A stretch of 64,000 bases of DNA. Source: Singulisphaera sp. GP187. Its GTDB lineage: Bacteria > Planctomycetota > Phycisphaerae > Phycisphaerales > SM1A02. The translations under genes and the position numbers were made by a program. Below the pieces are notes generated by a model, which did not search any database, was not told where the DNA came from, and saw only the letters and a program-made list of their open reading frames with translations. The stretch covers positions 1 to 64,000 of the forward strand of contig CAMBMO010000005.1 of NCBI GenBank assembly GCA_945868805.1. The letters run 5' to 3'. Positions 43,787-52,593 of this stretch are shown one piece after another. The first letter of the stretch is position 1. Each line of letters opens with the position of its first letter.

Positions 43787-44688
43787 GCCAACAACCCTCG
43801 TCGCCGCAGATAGTCAAGCAACAATGTCTCGAGGTCAAGTGAAGTCTCGACGACCTGATGGGTGATGCTCCGACGTACCGAAAAATCTCGCAGCCCCGCG
43901 ACATACGTCTCGAGCGAAGCGCGGTACTGCGTCAACACCGATGTCGACGCAGTCACTTCGGTCTCCTTGCCAGTTTCACTATCTATCAGGCGAAGATCTC
44001 CTGCGACGCCGTGGCGAGCGGGATCCATTTCTTCTGGCGCCAGCAACTGCAGAGCGAAGACATCGAAACCGCGCCCCGCGACATATGCGAGTCCCTTCTC
44101 GTATCCATCGGGGTAAAGAAAATCGCTCAGGATCAAGAGGACTCCTCGCCCCTGCCCGCCGAGAGCGATCGTGCGCATCGCATCGGAGAATCCCTCCGTT
44201 CCCTCTGCGGTGCGACTGAGAATCCACTGACCCATCTCGCGCGTCCGTCGTCGACCGCGCATACCGGTCAGTCGCTCGATCCGTTCCGCCCCGAATCCAA
44301 AGAGACTGACTCGATTGTTGTTGACAAGTCCGATGTATCCCAGTGCCATCGCCAAACGACGGGCGTAATCGAACTTATTGGGAGTGCCCCCATCCATCGA
44401 CTGACTCATGTCGATGGCGATCACCATCGACAAGTCCTCCTCTTCAAGAAACAACTTCAGAAAGAGTCGGTCCAATCGCGCATAGATGTTCCAGTCGACG
44501 AAACGCAGGTCGTCCCCGTGTGAATAATTCCGAAAGTCTGCGAATTCAACAGACTGACCGCGTCGACGACTGCGACGTTCTCCCTGAATCTTTCCGGTGA
44601 AGATCTTGCGACTGATGACATCAAGCCGATCCAATCGAGCCATCAGTCGCGAATCAATCAGGTCATCAACTTTCGTGAGACGGCTCAT
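43783..44688 (-). CDS. DUF58 domain protein (cluster 2)
   Basis: From ATG 44688, overlapping the moxR stop, the product has 301 residues. It shows the DUF58 block RRGQSVEFADFRNYSHGDDL followed by RFVDWNIYARLDRLF and KLFLEEEDLSMVIAIDMSQSM with a DxSxS MIDAS-like motif. It is the paralogue of the cluster 1 DUF58 protein but closer to the standard family sequence. The upstream extension in the same frame is antisense-like moxR sequence. Confidence 0.92.
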   Translation of the reverse strand: MSRLTKVDDLIDSRLMARLDRLDVISRKIFTGKIQGERRSRRRGQSVEFADFRNYSHGDDLRFVDWNIYARLDRLFLKLFLEEEDLSMVIAIDMSQSMDGGTPNKFDYARRLAMALGYIGLVNNNRVSLFGFGAERIERLTGMRGRRRTREMGQWILSRTAEGTEGFSDAMRTIALGGQGRGVLLILSDFLYPDGYEKGLAYVAGRGFDVFALQLLAPEEMDPARHGVAGDLRLIDSETGKETEVTASTSVLTQYRASLETYVAGLRDFSVRRSITHQVVETSLDLETLLLDYLRRRGLLA

Positions 44689-45719
44689 TCTTGCGCCTCC
44701 GAAGGCACGAGTCGAACGATTTCGTCGATGATGGCGTCGCAGGTCATTCCAGCAGCCTCTGCCTCGAAACTGCGAGCGATGCGGTGTCGAAGCGCTGCGC
44801 ACGCCAATGATGCGATGTCCTGGGTGCTGACTGCGCATCGACCGGCAAAGAGCGCGCGAACCTTCGCGGCGGAGATCAACGCCTGCGCGCCACGCGGGCT
44901 TGCCCCAACGACAATCATGCGATCAAGTTCGCTCAGACCCCAATCCCCACCAGGATGCGTTGCGAGAACGAGCCGAACGGCATAGTCCTGCACATGCGGG
45001 GCGACGAGCACTGCACGCGCGAGGAGCTGGGCATCTTGGATCTCGCGACTTCCGATCACGAGCTTGACCGACGACTCGGCAACTGAATGACCAGTCGTTC
45101 GTTCGATGATTTGCGCGATGTCCGCCCGCTTCGCGTATGGAACGATCACCTTGAGCAAGAATCGATCCAGCTGTGCCTCGGGAAGTGGATAGGTGCCCTC
45201 TTGCTCGAGCGGATTCTGGGTCGCGAGAACGAGGAACGGTCGTTCCAATCGCCGTGTCTCGCCACCGACGGTGATCGCACGCTCCTGCATCGCTTCGAGC
45301 AACGCCGATTGACTCTTGGGAGAAGCTCGATTGATCTCGTCCGCGAGGATGAGCTGCGCAAAAAGTGGACCCTTCCGAAACTGGAACTCGCGGTGACCGC
45401 TCGCCTGATCTTCGACGACGATTTGCGTGCCGAGAATGTCCGCTGGCATCAGGTCGGGGGTGAATTGAATACGCGAGAATTTCATTCCCAAAGCTTGCCC
45501 AAGTGTTCGAACGAGGAGCGTCTTTCCCAGACCAGGGACTCCTTCGAGCAGGACATGTCCATCCGCGAAGAGCGCGATGAGCACCTGCTCGACGACTTCG
45601 GTTTGTCCGACGAGCACTTGCCCGATCTCATGCCGCAGAGAATTCGCAACGCCACGAAACTGTGCACACGCCTCGCGCACCGACTCGACCGAATCCCACC
45701 GTTGTTGCACCGCGGTCAT
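44685..45719 (-). CDS. MoxR-family AAA+ ATPase (cluster 2)
   Basis: This is 344 residues with Walker A GVPGLGKT, Walker B LILADEINRASP and the sensor LATQNPLEQEGTYPLPEAQL followed by DRFL. ATG 45719 overlaps the stop of the 992-residue VWA gene, giving a coupled operon. It is a second MoxR in the window; cluster 1 has GIAKT where this one has the more usual GLGKT. Confidence 0.95.
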   Translation of the reverse strand: MTAVQQRWDSVESVREACAQFRGVANSLRHEIGQVLVGQTEVVEQVLIALFADGHVLLEGVPGLGKTLLVRTLGQALGMKFSRIQFTPDLMPADILGTQIVVEDQASGHREFQFRKGPLFAQLILADEINRASPKSQSALLEAMQERAITVGGETRRLERPFLVLATQNPLEQEGTYPLPEAQLDRFLLKVIVPYAKRADIAQIIERTTGHSVAESSVKLVIGSREIQDAQLLARAVLVAPHVQDYAVRLVLATHPGGDWGLSELDRMIVVGASPRGAQALISAAKVRALFAGRCAVSTQDIASLACAALRHRIARSFEAEAAGMTCDAIIDEIVRLVPSEAQE

Positions 45720-48694
45720 GACCGGCCCCCACCATCTCTGTTGTCGCCACTCTCGTCTTCGCTTCGATCGTGTGCACGACGCTTTGCGCGTCGCAATCGA
45801 TCCATCGGAGACTCTGAATCCCCATCCACGGCGGGTTCGTTCGGCTCGTCTTTCGTGGACGGGGGCGATGCGTTCGGTGGACGTGCCATCGGTGTTGTGG
45901 ATCCCGTCGGCACCGCCGTCGACTTCTCTGAACTCTTCCCATCGATCCTGTCCTTCGCAGATTCGCTCGATCCTCGTCGTGCTTTCTTCCAAGCGGAAAC
46001 CATCTCGCCACCCGTTCCCTTGGCACCACCAAATGCCTGCTGCGCGATGTCGCGCGCCGCCGCGCCATCGAAGACCAATCTGCGAACCGCAACATCGATC
46101 ACGAGAAGTGCCGCAGCGATGATCGCCAAGATGTCCCAAATCCGTCGAACACTTTCGGGTCTTGTCAGCCCCTTTCGATCGAAGAGGTCGACGACTCCAA
46201 GGTCGCTCTCGCGTAGAACTCTTCCGCCCGTCTCCTCAGCGATGGCGCGCAAGAGCGCGGAATTGTCTCGGCTCGTTCGAAACTCTCTTGGGTAGGCGAG
46301 CGAGACCGCACCTTGGATGGATCCTCCAGTCCGAGCGCCGTTGGAGTCAATCATTCCAACATCGACGAGATACGAACCCGTTTCGCTCGCTTGAAACTTT
46401 CCTCGATAACGACCAGGACCGACTTGCTCCAGCGCGAGCGGAATGATCGACCCATCGGGCTGAACGACCTTCGCATCTGTTCTCATGAAGTTGACGAGAC
46501 CCGACTCACCGCCGATCGCTTCCAACTCGACCGTTGCCTCCTCGCCGTCCAAGCTCGTCTTGAGGAGAACATTCGACGGAGTCGCAGGTCGCATCAACCA
46601 ACGTGCCGTTCGCTCCCACATCGCCTGAAAACCTGCCCAACTCGGCCACGCCGCTCCCCACCGCCCGCTCAGGTCGCTCGTGAAGACTGCCGATTTTCCG
46701 AGGCCGTAATTCCAATAGGCGAAGATCGGGTCATTGCCCTCAGTGGTCTTGTTCAATATCGGTATCTGAGCAAGACCTTCGCGCGCAACAGTGAGGACAT
46801 ATCCCTTCACCATCGGTACTGCCGAAATCCCCTCGACTGGACCTCCAAGCACTGGCGAAACGACAGGCTGAAACTCTCCTTCGACAAGCAGGTTTCGCGA
46901 GACCATCGAAGCTTCCTTGATGAAGATCTTCGGCAAGAGTTTCGGATTCGTCACGTTGTAGAAGTTGCCGCCCGTCAACTCAGCCATCGCCTTCATATTG
47001 ACAAGGCTCTCGGCCGAACCATGGCCAGCGAGCATGACGGTCGTGATCGTGATCTTTGCTGCCTTGTACTGATCGAGAAGTGCCTGCGAGGGCGGGGTGG
47101 GATCCCCGTCTGAAATGACGATCGCATGCCGCTGTCCTGCCTTGACCTTTGTGAGTCCTTCGAGTGCCACGGTCATCGACGCGTGAAAGTCTGGCATGTC
47201 ACCCACCGTCATACTGCGAGCTGCGCTGATCGCGGCACTCTTATCGCCTGCGATTTGCATCGGGAAGTACCACGATGCTCCATTGACTCCTCCCCCCTTC
47301 GACCCGTATCCGAAGACGACGATTCCGACATAGTCGAGCCGCGAGAGTGCTTCGATTGCACTCACGACGACCTGCTCGCTCCAATAGTTTGCCTGTGGCA
47401 TCTCGCAAGAATGCATCACGAGCGCGAGTGCTCCACGTGGCAACTCGCGAGTCGCGGGTGGGTTCAGCTTCACTGGAAGTGCCTTCGAGGTTTCGCTGTC
47501 GATCCAACCACCCGCCCCGAATGAACTGTCGCCACCCACCATCAGCAATCCACCGCCGAGATCGTGTACATACGCGTGCAGCAGTCGATCGGTCGAATTG
47601 TCGATCTCAGATCGCGACATATTCACCAGGATGATCGAGTCGTACCCAGCCAGAAACGCAGCACCTTCCGCAAGCCGATCCGGATTCGCAACATCAACCG
47701 AGAGACCTCCGCTTCGAAGCGCGGATATGAGCGATTCGCCTTCACGGCCATCCTTGTCGATGACGAGAATTCGCCCCTCACCTGAAACGAAAATCGAGGC
47801 GGCGCCCTTCTTGTTCTCGACGACGCCGTCGGTGCTCGCGGCATCGGGTTCGAAGACAGCCTCGTAGCGCTGTGCTCCGCTGGAATCCAGACTCATCGGC
47901 ACTTCAAACGTATTGGGGCCGGGTTTGAGTTGAACGACAAGCCCATCGCCCGCCGTCGTCGAATCGAGATCGATCGGCTTGCCATTCTCCTTGACATAAA
48001 GCGTCCCAGTCGCGCCGCCCTGACTGCGAATGAACAATTTCAAGTCAGCTGTTTGCCCCAAGCGCGCACGTGTCGGCGCGCGAATTCCCTCGAAGATCGT
48101 GACCCCGGACTGCGTGTATTCGATCGGATAGACGTCGATCGGGATCCCATTCGCCTTCGCAAGCGCTGCCGCCTCGCGAAGACTTCCTGCTGTTTCGTTT
48201 CCGTCCGAGACGAGCAGCATTCGATTCATCGTGTCAGAGGGAAGCAATGCAAGTCCTCGCCGAACCCCCAGAGCGAGCGCAGACCCGTCCAATTCGCCGC
48301 CGTGACCGCCGAAGGCGACTTCCCCTCCGATGGAGGGTAATTCTGCGACGATTGGATCGCGTGCGACCGTCACAACACCAATTCGGTCGTCGACATTTGT
48401 CGGCGACCTCGTCGCCTTTTGGAGCGCCACTTCGGCGCGCGCGAGCGATTCGCTCGGAATCGACCTGCTGACATCGGCAACGACGAGCAATGTGACGCCC
48501 TCGCCCTTGCGCACGATCGACGGCTGGGCGAGACTGAGCGCGAGAATTGCCACGAGCACGCTTCGTGTGATTGTGCTTACCCAAACACGCGCAGAGCCAA
48601 TCGCGTGCCGGCGTCGCCAACTCATCCACCAGAGGATCGGCAGGACGCAGAGAATCAGGAGCGCGATCGGTCTTTCAAAGCCAATGGGAATCAT
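45716..48694 (-). CDS. Large VWA/GATase1-like membrane protein (cluster 2)
   Basis: This is 992 residues. Two N-terminal helices (IALLILCVLPILWWMSW and SVLVAILALSLAQPSIV) are followed by a first VWA domain (LLVVADVSRSIPSESL). A class-I glutamine-amidotransferase-like fold comes next (about 300-420, with YDSIILVNMSRSEIDNST and GGLLMVGGDSSFGAGGW), then a second VWA region (HAIVISDGDPTPPSQALLDQ) and a C-terminal helix (ILAIIAAALLVIDVAVRRLV) before a charged, probably disordered tail. This layout is known from planctomycete and myxobacterial Bat-type operons. The amidotransferase Cys-His pair is not evident, so that domain is likely structural. Confidence 0.85.
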   Translation of the reverse strand: MIPIGFERPIALLILCVLPILWWMSWRRRHAIGSARVWVSTITRSVLVAILALSLAQPSIVRKGEGVTLLVVADVSRSIPSESLARAEVALQKATRSPTNVDDRIGVVTVARDPIVAELPSIGGEVAFGGHGGELDGSALALGVRRGLALLPSDTMNRMLLVSDGNETAGSLREAAALAKANGIPIDVYPIEYTQSGVTIFEGIRAPTRARLGQTADLKLFIRSQGGATGTLYVKENGKPIDLDSTTAGDGLVVQLKPGPNTFEVPMSLDSSGAQRYEAVFEPDAASTDGVVENKKGAASIFVSGEGRILVIDKDGREGESLISALRSGGLSVDVANPDRLAEGAAFLAGYDSIILVNMSRSEIDNSTDRLLHAYVHDLGGGLLMVGGDSSFGAGGWIDSETSKALPVKLNPPATRELPRGALALVMHSCEMPQANYWSEQVVVSAIEALSRLDYVGIVVFGYGSKGGGVNGASWYFPMQIAGDKSAAISAARSMTVGDMPDFHASMTVALEGLTKVKAGQRHAIVISDGDPTPPSQALLDQYKAAKITITTVMLAGHGSAESLVNMKAMAELTGGNFYNVTNPKLLPKIFIKEASMVSRNLLVEGEFQPVVSPVLGGPVEGISAVPMVKGYVLTVAREGLAQIPILNKTTEGNDPIFAYWNYGLGKSAVFTSDLSGRWGAAWPSWAGFQAMWERTARWLMRPATPSNVLLKTSLDGEEATVELEAIGGESGLVNFMRTDAKVVQPDGSIIPLALEQVGPGRYRGKFQASETGSYLVDVGMIDSNGARTGGSIQGAVSLAYPREFRTSRDNSALLRAIAEETGGRVLRESDLGVVDLFDRKGLTRPESVRRIWDILAIIAAALLVIDVAVRRLVFDGAAARDIAQQAFGGAKGTGGEMVSAWKKARRGSSESAKDRIDGKSSEKSTAVPTGSTTPMARPPNASPPSTKDEPNEPAVDGDSESPMDRLRRAKRRAHDRSEDESGDNRDGGGRS

Positions 48695-48800
48695 CGCAAT
48701 ATCGTTAGGTTAGCGGGATGGCAGAAGCTCACACGACGAACTGGCGATCCTCGCGCACTGTCGATCGCAGGTCACTCTCGATGGCGGTGATTTGTTTTTT

Positions 48801-51383
48801 TCACTCCTCCGCAAGCTTGTCGCTCAAAAGCGCATCGAGGCGCATCGACTGAATTCGCCCGTTCGCAGAATCAACTACATAGAGTCGGTCACCATCGTGC
48901 TGCACTGCCCATGGCGCGTTGAGCCGTCCGATCGAGTCTCCACCGCCGCCCCATACACCAAGGCACTCTCCCGAGAGCGGGTCGATTCGCTGCACTCGAC
49001 AATTTCCGAATTCGGCGACGACAACGCTCCCATCGTCCAGAACATCCACCCCGTATGGATATGCAAACTCGCCCCGACCTCTCCCCGCCACACCAAAGGA
49101 ACGCTTGAAGGTGCCACGATCGGTAAAGACTTGGATTCGATGATTGCAGGCATCCGCCACAAACAGTTCCGATCCATCTTTGGAAAATGCCATCGACTGC
49201 GGGCGGGCGAATGCGCCATCCCCGACTCCTGCTCCACCGAACTGCGACGAATATCTCCCGTCGGCATCGAAAATTTGGATTCGATCATTCCCACCGTACT
49301 CGCTCACGAAGATTCGACCATCTTTGGCAAATGCGATATCGGCTGGATAGACAAACTCTCCAGGAGATCGACCATACGAGCCGAAAGCACGCTTGAACTG
49401 GCCATCGCGGTCGAAGATGCTCACTCGATGTTCGTGCGTATCGGCAATATAGATCAGTCCATCTGGGCTGATGGAAATCCCGGTGGGTTTGCCACTCTTG
49501 AATTGAGGCATCGACCATGACAACTCGAATGCGCCGTCGCGTGCGAAGCGCTGCACACGCGCGCTTTTGTCGATCACAAAGATCGCACCATTCCCCGGTT
49601 CGACCGCGAGCGCACGTGGTGATTGGAATCGCCCTTGCGTCCGCCCAGGTCGACCAATCACTCGTTCCGTTGGAAGTCTGACCGTCGCCTGGCTGGTCCG
49701 ATCGTCCGAAGTTTCATCGACGGTTCCACTGCCACATCCCACCAGGAAGATTGTTGCGATCATGAACGGGAGCAAGCGCACGCCGACCCGTCGCGAACGA
49801 TCAATCCCGCAGAACACAATCAACGTCAGCGAAGCGCAGAGTGCGGCAAGCCCCGCCATCCACGGCAGAGCGACACACACAGCGGATGGATCTTGATAGT
49901 GGATGGCGTTGAGCAGAGTGGCGGCGATCCAGTCGATCCCGGGTGGCTCCAGACGCGCGGCAACTGCAGTCTCGGTCGCGGCAAGACCTGCCGTGACGAG
50001 CACCCCTCCAAGAAACGCGCTGATCAAGATCGGTCGTCCCATCAACACGAAATCCCGCACTCGCCGACCGTGGACGATCCAATCTTCTCGCTCGCTTCGT
50101 GCGAGCCCCGCGCCACACCACATTCCGATGCCCATTGCGACAGCACTGAATCGTGCGGCCTCCGCACAAGAAACAATGAAGAACGAGTCGTACAGAACTC
50201 GCATAAAGCTCGTCGATCTGAACATCGACGCCATCGAGAGTGCGGCGATCGTCGCAGGCATCGCGAGTGCAAGGAGTGCGAGTGCGAACAACGGCGCGAG
50301 AACCAGACGCGCACCAACCATGATGAATGCGGCGCCGGCGAGAGCGATGCAGCCACCTCCCAATCCGGCGACAAGTGCCATGACGATCGCATTGCTCGCA
50401 GCACGAGAGTGAAGCGCGACGAACGAGCCTCCCGATCCAGTTGCATGTCCATCCGTCGCGAGCAGAAGAATGGGGAGAAGCGTCCCCACTCCAACGAAGA
50501 TGAGTATCGCCACGGCACCGATCCAGCGACGCCGCGACTGCGACGACCCAATGACGCCAGCAAGATCTCCCTCGCTCACGGAACGCGTCGTGGCAATCGC
50601 GCGCACAACGAGAACTGCCGCGATCGCGCTTGCGATCAACGCAACGAAGAGTTGCGGTATCGCTGCAATCAGCACTTGGCGAATCGTTGCACCCGAGGCA
50701 TCGAATGCCCTCAATTCTGCAGTCAATGTCGATACTTGCGCGGCGTCGAATGCGGTCGTCTCCCCGAAGAGGACGAGCGAAATTGCGACCACCGCAACGC
50801 CGAGTGCCCCGCGGTCGGCGCGCCAAGCGGCCGCAAATCGATCTCGTCGCGACCCTCCATCGAGAGAGAGCAGGACCCGAGTCTGCGCTTCGATGGCTGA
50901 ACTTCGCAGACTCAGCACACATGCGGCGATCGGCCAACTCCACGCGACTAACGACAATCCCAGCGTCGCTTCTCGAAGCGGTTCGAGCAGATCGTGGGTG
51001 ATTGCATAATCCGCAATCGCATTCCCCGGCCTGAGGAGTCTCCACCAACAAAAGAAGATCGCGTACGAAGGAATCAGTCCAGCGGCAAGAACGATCGCCG
51101 GAAGAATCCGCGCACGGCGGCGAAGAAACCGACCTGGAATCCAACCCACGATTGCCGCAAGCACTGCGACCGAGAGTGACCAAGCGATCGAACGAATGAG
51201 GAGTGTCGAAGGATCTGCGATCGCATCTTGCACACCTTCGTTCGGCTCTGATGCGGATCGAAGAATGACTGCGAAGAGTGGCGTGACGACTAGCAATCCC
51301 ATCAACGCGATACCGGGCGCCGCAACAATCGCCACGGCCAGGGGCATCCGTGCTCGTGTCACTTGCTTCCCTGCGCAAGACAC
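48801..51383 (-). CDS. ABC transporter permease (FbpB/ThiP-like) fused to a six-repeat NHL beta-propeller
   Basis: Of 860 residues, 1-530 form two permease halves with about twelve helices (for example IALMGLLVVTPLFAVILRSA, LTLIVFCGI at the end), resembling ferric-iron or thiamine permeases but with degenerate EAA loops. Residues 533-550 read like a lipoprotein signal with lipobox LVGC (Cys 550). Residues about 570-850 hold six NHL repeats, e.g. PTGISISPDGLIYIADTHEH and RPQSMAFSKDGSELFVADAC. There is no stop between the halves. In-frame GTG (49781) and ATG (49763) codons before the lipobox could start a separate lipoprotein. The GTG start at 51383 overlaps the substrate-binding gene. No ABC ATPase gene is nearby. 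Confidence 0.8.
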   Translation of the reverse strand: MSCAGKQVTRARMPLAVAIVAAPGIALMGLLVVTPLFAVILRSASEPNEGVQDAIADPSTLLIRSIAWSLSVAVLAAIVGWIPGRFLRRRARILPAIVLAAGLIPSYAIFFCWWRLLRPGNAIADYAITHDLLEPLREATLGLSLVAWSWPIAACVLSLRSSAIEAQTRVLLSLDGGSRRDRFAAAWRADRGALGVAVVAISLVLFGETTAFDAAQVSTLTAELRAFDASGATIRQVLIAAIPQLFVALIASAIAAVLVVRAIATTRSVSEGDLAGVIGSSQSRRRWIGAVAILIFVGVGTLLPILLLATDGHATGSGGSFVALHSRAASNAIVMALVAGLGGGCIALAGAAFIMVGARLVLAPLFALALLALAMPATIAALSMASMFRSTSFMRVLYDSFFIVSCAEAARFSAVAMGIGMWCGAGLARSEREDWIVHGRRVRDFVLMGRPILISAFLGGVLVTAGLAATETAVAARLEPPGIDWIAATLLNAIHYQDPSAVCVALPWMAGLAALCASLTLIVFCGIDRSRRVGVRLLPFMIATIFLVGCGSGTVDETSDDRTSQATVRLPTERVIGRPGRTQGRFQSPRALAVEPGNGAIFVIDKSARVQRFARDGAFELSWSMPQFKSGKPTGISISPDGLIYIADTHEHRVSIFDRDGQFKRAFGSYGRSPGEFVYPADIAFAKDGRIFVSEYGGNDRIQIFDADGRYSSQFGGAGVGDGAFARPQSMAFSKDGSELFVADACNHRIQVFTDRGTFKRSFGVAGRGRGEFAYPYGVDVLDDGSVVVAEFGNCRVQRIDPLSGECLGVWGGGGDSIGRLNAPWAVQHDGDRLYVVDSANGRIQSMRLDALLSDKLAEE

Positions 51384-52546
51384 GATTGACGCAAGAGTGC
51401 AACGGATGAATCGATCGATTCGAGAGTCATCGCTTCGTCGTATTGGAATGGATCCTCGACTGCGTCGATGCGAATTCGCAAGACTTCTGGTTGCATCAGC
51501 GCAAGATTTGCGGGTGGTGGAACAAGTGGTTGCGTCGCTCCGCCAGATTCCAGATCGATCGCCTCAATTTCAGCCACGATGAGGTTTCCAGATCGCGAAT
51601 CGTGCATCCACTTTGTCACCATTGGTTGCAGCAGAAAGAGGATCAACGCATTCGCTTCGACGGGATTGGGGGCGCCAGCAACCAGTGAGACGCTGTTGGG
51701 AACGCGCATTGGGCCACCGCCGACTTCTCCCAGTGGAAACTGCCGAATCGGAATCATCGCGAGATTCGCGCCATTGGCAACCGCCGCGTAGACATCGTCT
51801 GAGTCGGTCAGTCCGAACTGCGCCTGCCCACGCACGACCGCATCAACGACGGCGGCATTTCCACCCGAGAGAATCAGCGGTCGATTGGACGAAAATCCTA
51901 CGAGCCACTTTGCAAACGATCCGGCTTCGCGCGATTCCATTCCAGATGCGAATGCACCAATGTGTCCTCGAGTTGTCCCGAACCGCGGGTCCGCAATCGC
52001 GATCGACGGTTTGGATACAAATCGTCCAAGCTCAAGCGCAAGCGGGCTTGCAAGATCAATCATCGACTTCGGCAATTGTTCTGAACTGGTCTGACGAGGG
52101 TCATAGACCAGAACCCGAATCCGCGGAGCGAATCCATACCACTTCCCCGCCTCGCCGCGTAGGAAATCGGGGAATCGATCTCCACGTTGTGATCGCCATG
52201 CGGTCATCACACCCTCGCGTCCAAGCTGTGCAGGGGCAAAGCATTCGCCCGACCAGAAGACATCAGCACGTGGTGCGTCTCGTTCGTCGCGAAGCATCGC
52301 GGCCAGCGCGGTCGTCTTTGCGTTCTCCCCGTCATACCTCGCACGAACTGCGATTCCAGACTCAGCGGTGAATGCGTCGAGGATTGGGCGAGCAATCGCC
52401 TCGTCGGTGCTGACATAGACGACGACCTCCCTCGCAGGAACTTCGCCCCCCGCCTCAGGCAAACCTGACGCGCCCTCGCCTTGCCCGCATCCGACAAGGG
52501 AAAGCGCCACGATCACCGAGGACGAATACTGAATGCATCGCTTCAT
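51359..52546 (-). CDS. ABC transporter substrate-binding lipoprotein, ferric-iron (FbpA) type
   Basis: From ATG 52546 the product has 395 residues with a lipoprotein signal (SSSVIVALSLVGC, lipobox LVGC). It has the periplasmic-binding fold of the iron/thiamine group: VVVYVSTDEAIARPILDAF, FWSGECFAPAQLGREG, PSIAIADPRFGTTRGHIGAF and GLTDSDDVYAAVANGANL. It would deliver its ligand to the permease encoded just downstream with a 25-base overlap. Metal-ligand tyrosines of FbpA are not clearly conserved, so the ligand is uncertain. Confidence 0.85.
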   Translation of the reverse strand: MKRCIQYSSSVIVALSLVGCGQGEGASGLPEAGGEVPAREVVVYVSTDEAIARPILDAFTAESGIAVRARYDGENAKTTALAAMLRDERDAPRADVFWSGECFAPAQLGREGVMTAWRSQRGDRFPDFLRGEAGKWYGFAPRIRVLVYDPRQTSSEQLPKSMIDLASPLALELGRFVSKPSIAIADPRFGTTRGHIGAFASGMESREAGSFAKWLVGFSSNRPLILSGGNAAVVDAVVRGQAQFGLTDSDDVYAAVANGANLAMIPIRQFPLGEVGGGPMRVPNSVSLVAGAPNPVEANALILFLLQPMVTKWMHDSRSGNLIVAEIEAIDLESGGATQPLVPPPANLALMQPEVLRIRIDAVEDPFQYDEAMTLESIDSSVALLRQSCLAQGSK

Positions 52547-52593
52547 TTTTTGGCTGGTCGAATCCGCTGGTCGAATCCGATGGACTCTCACGC

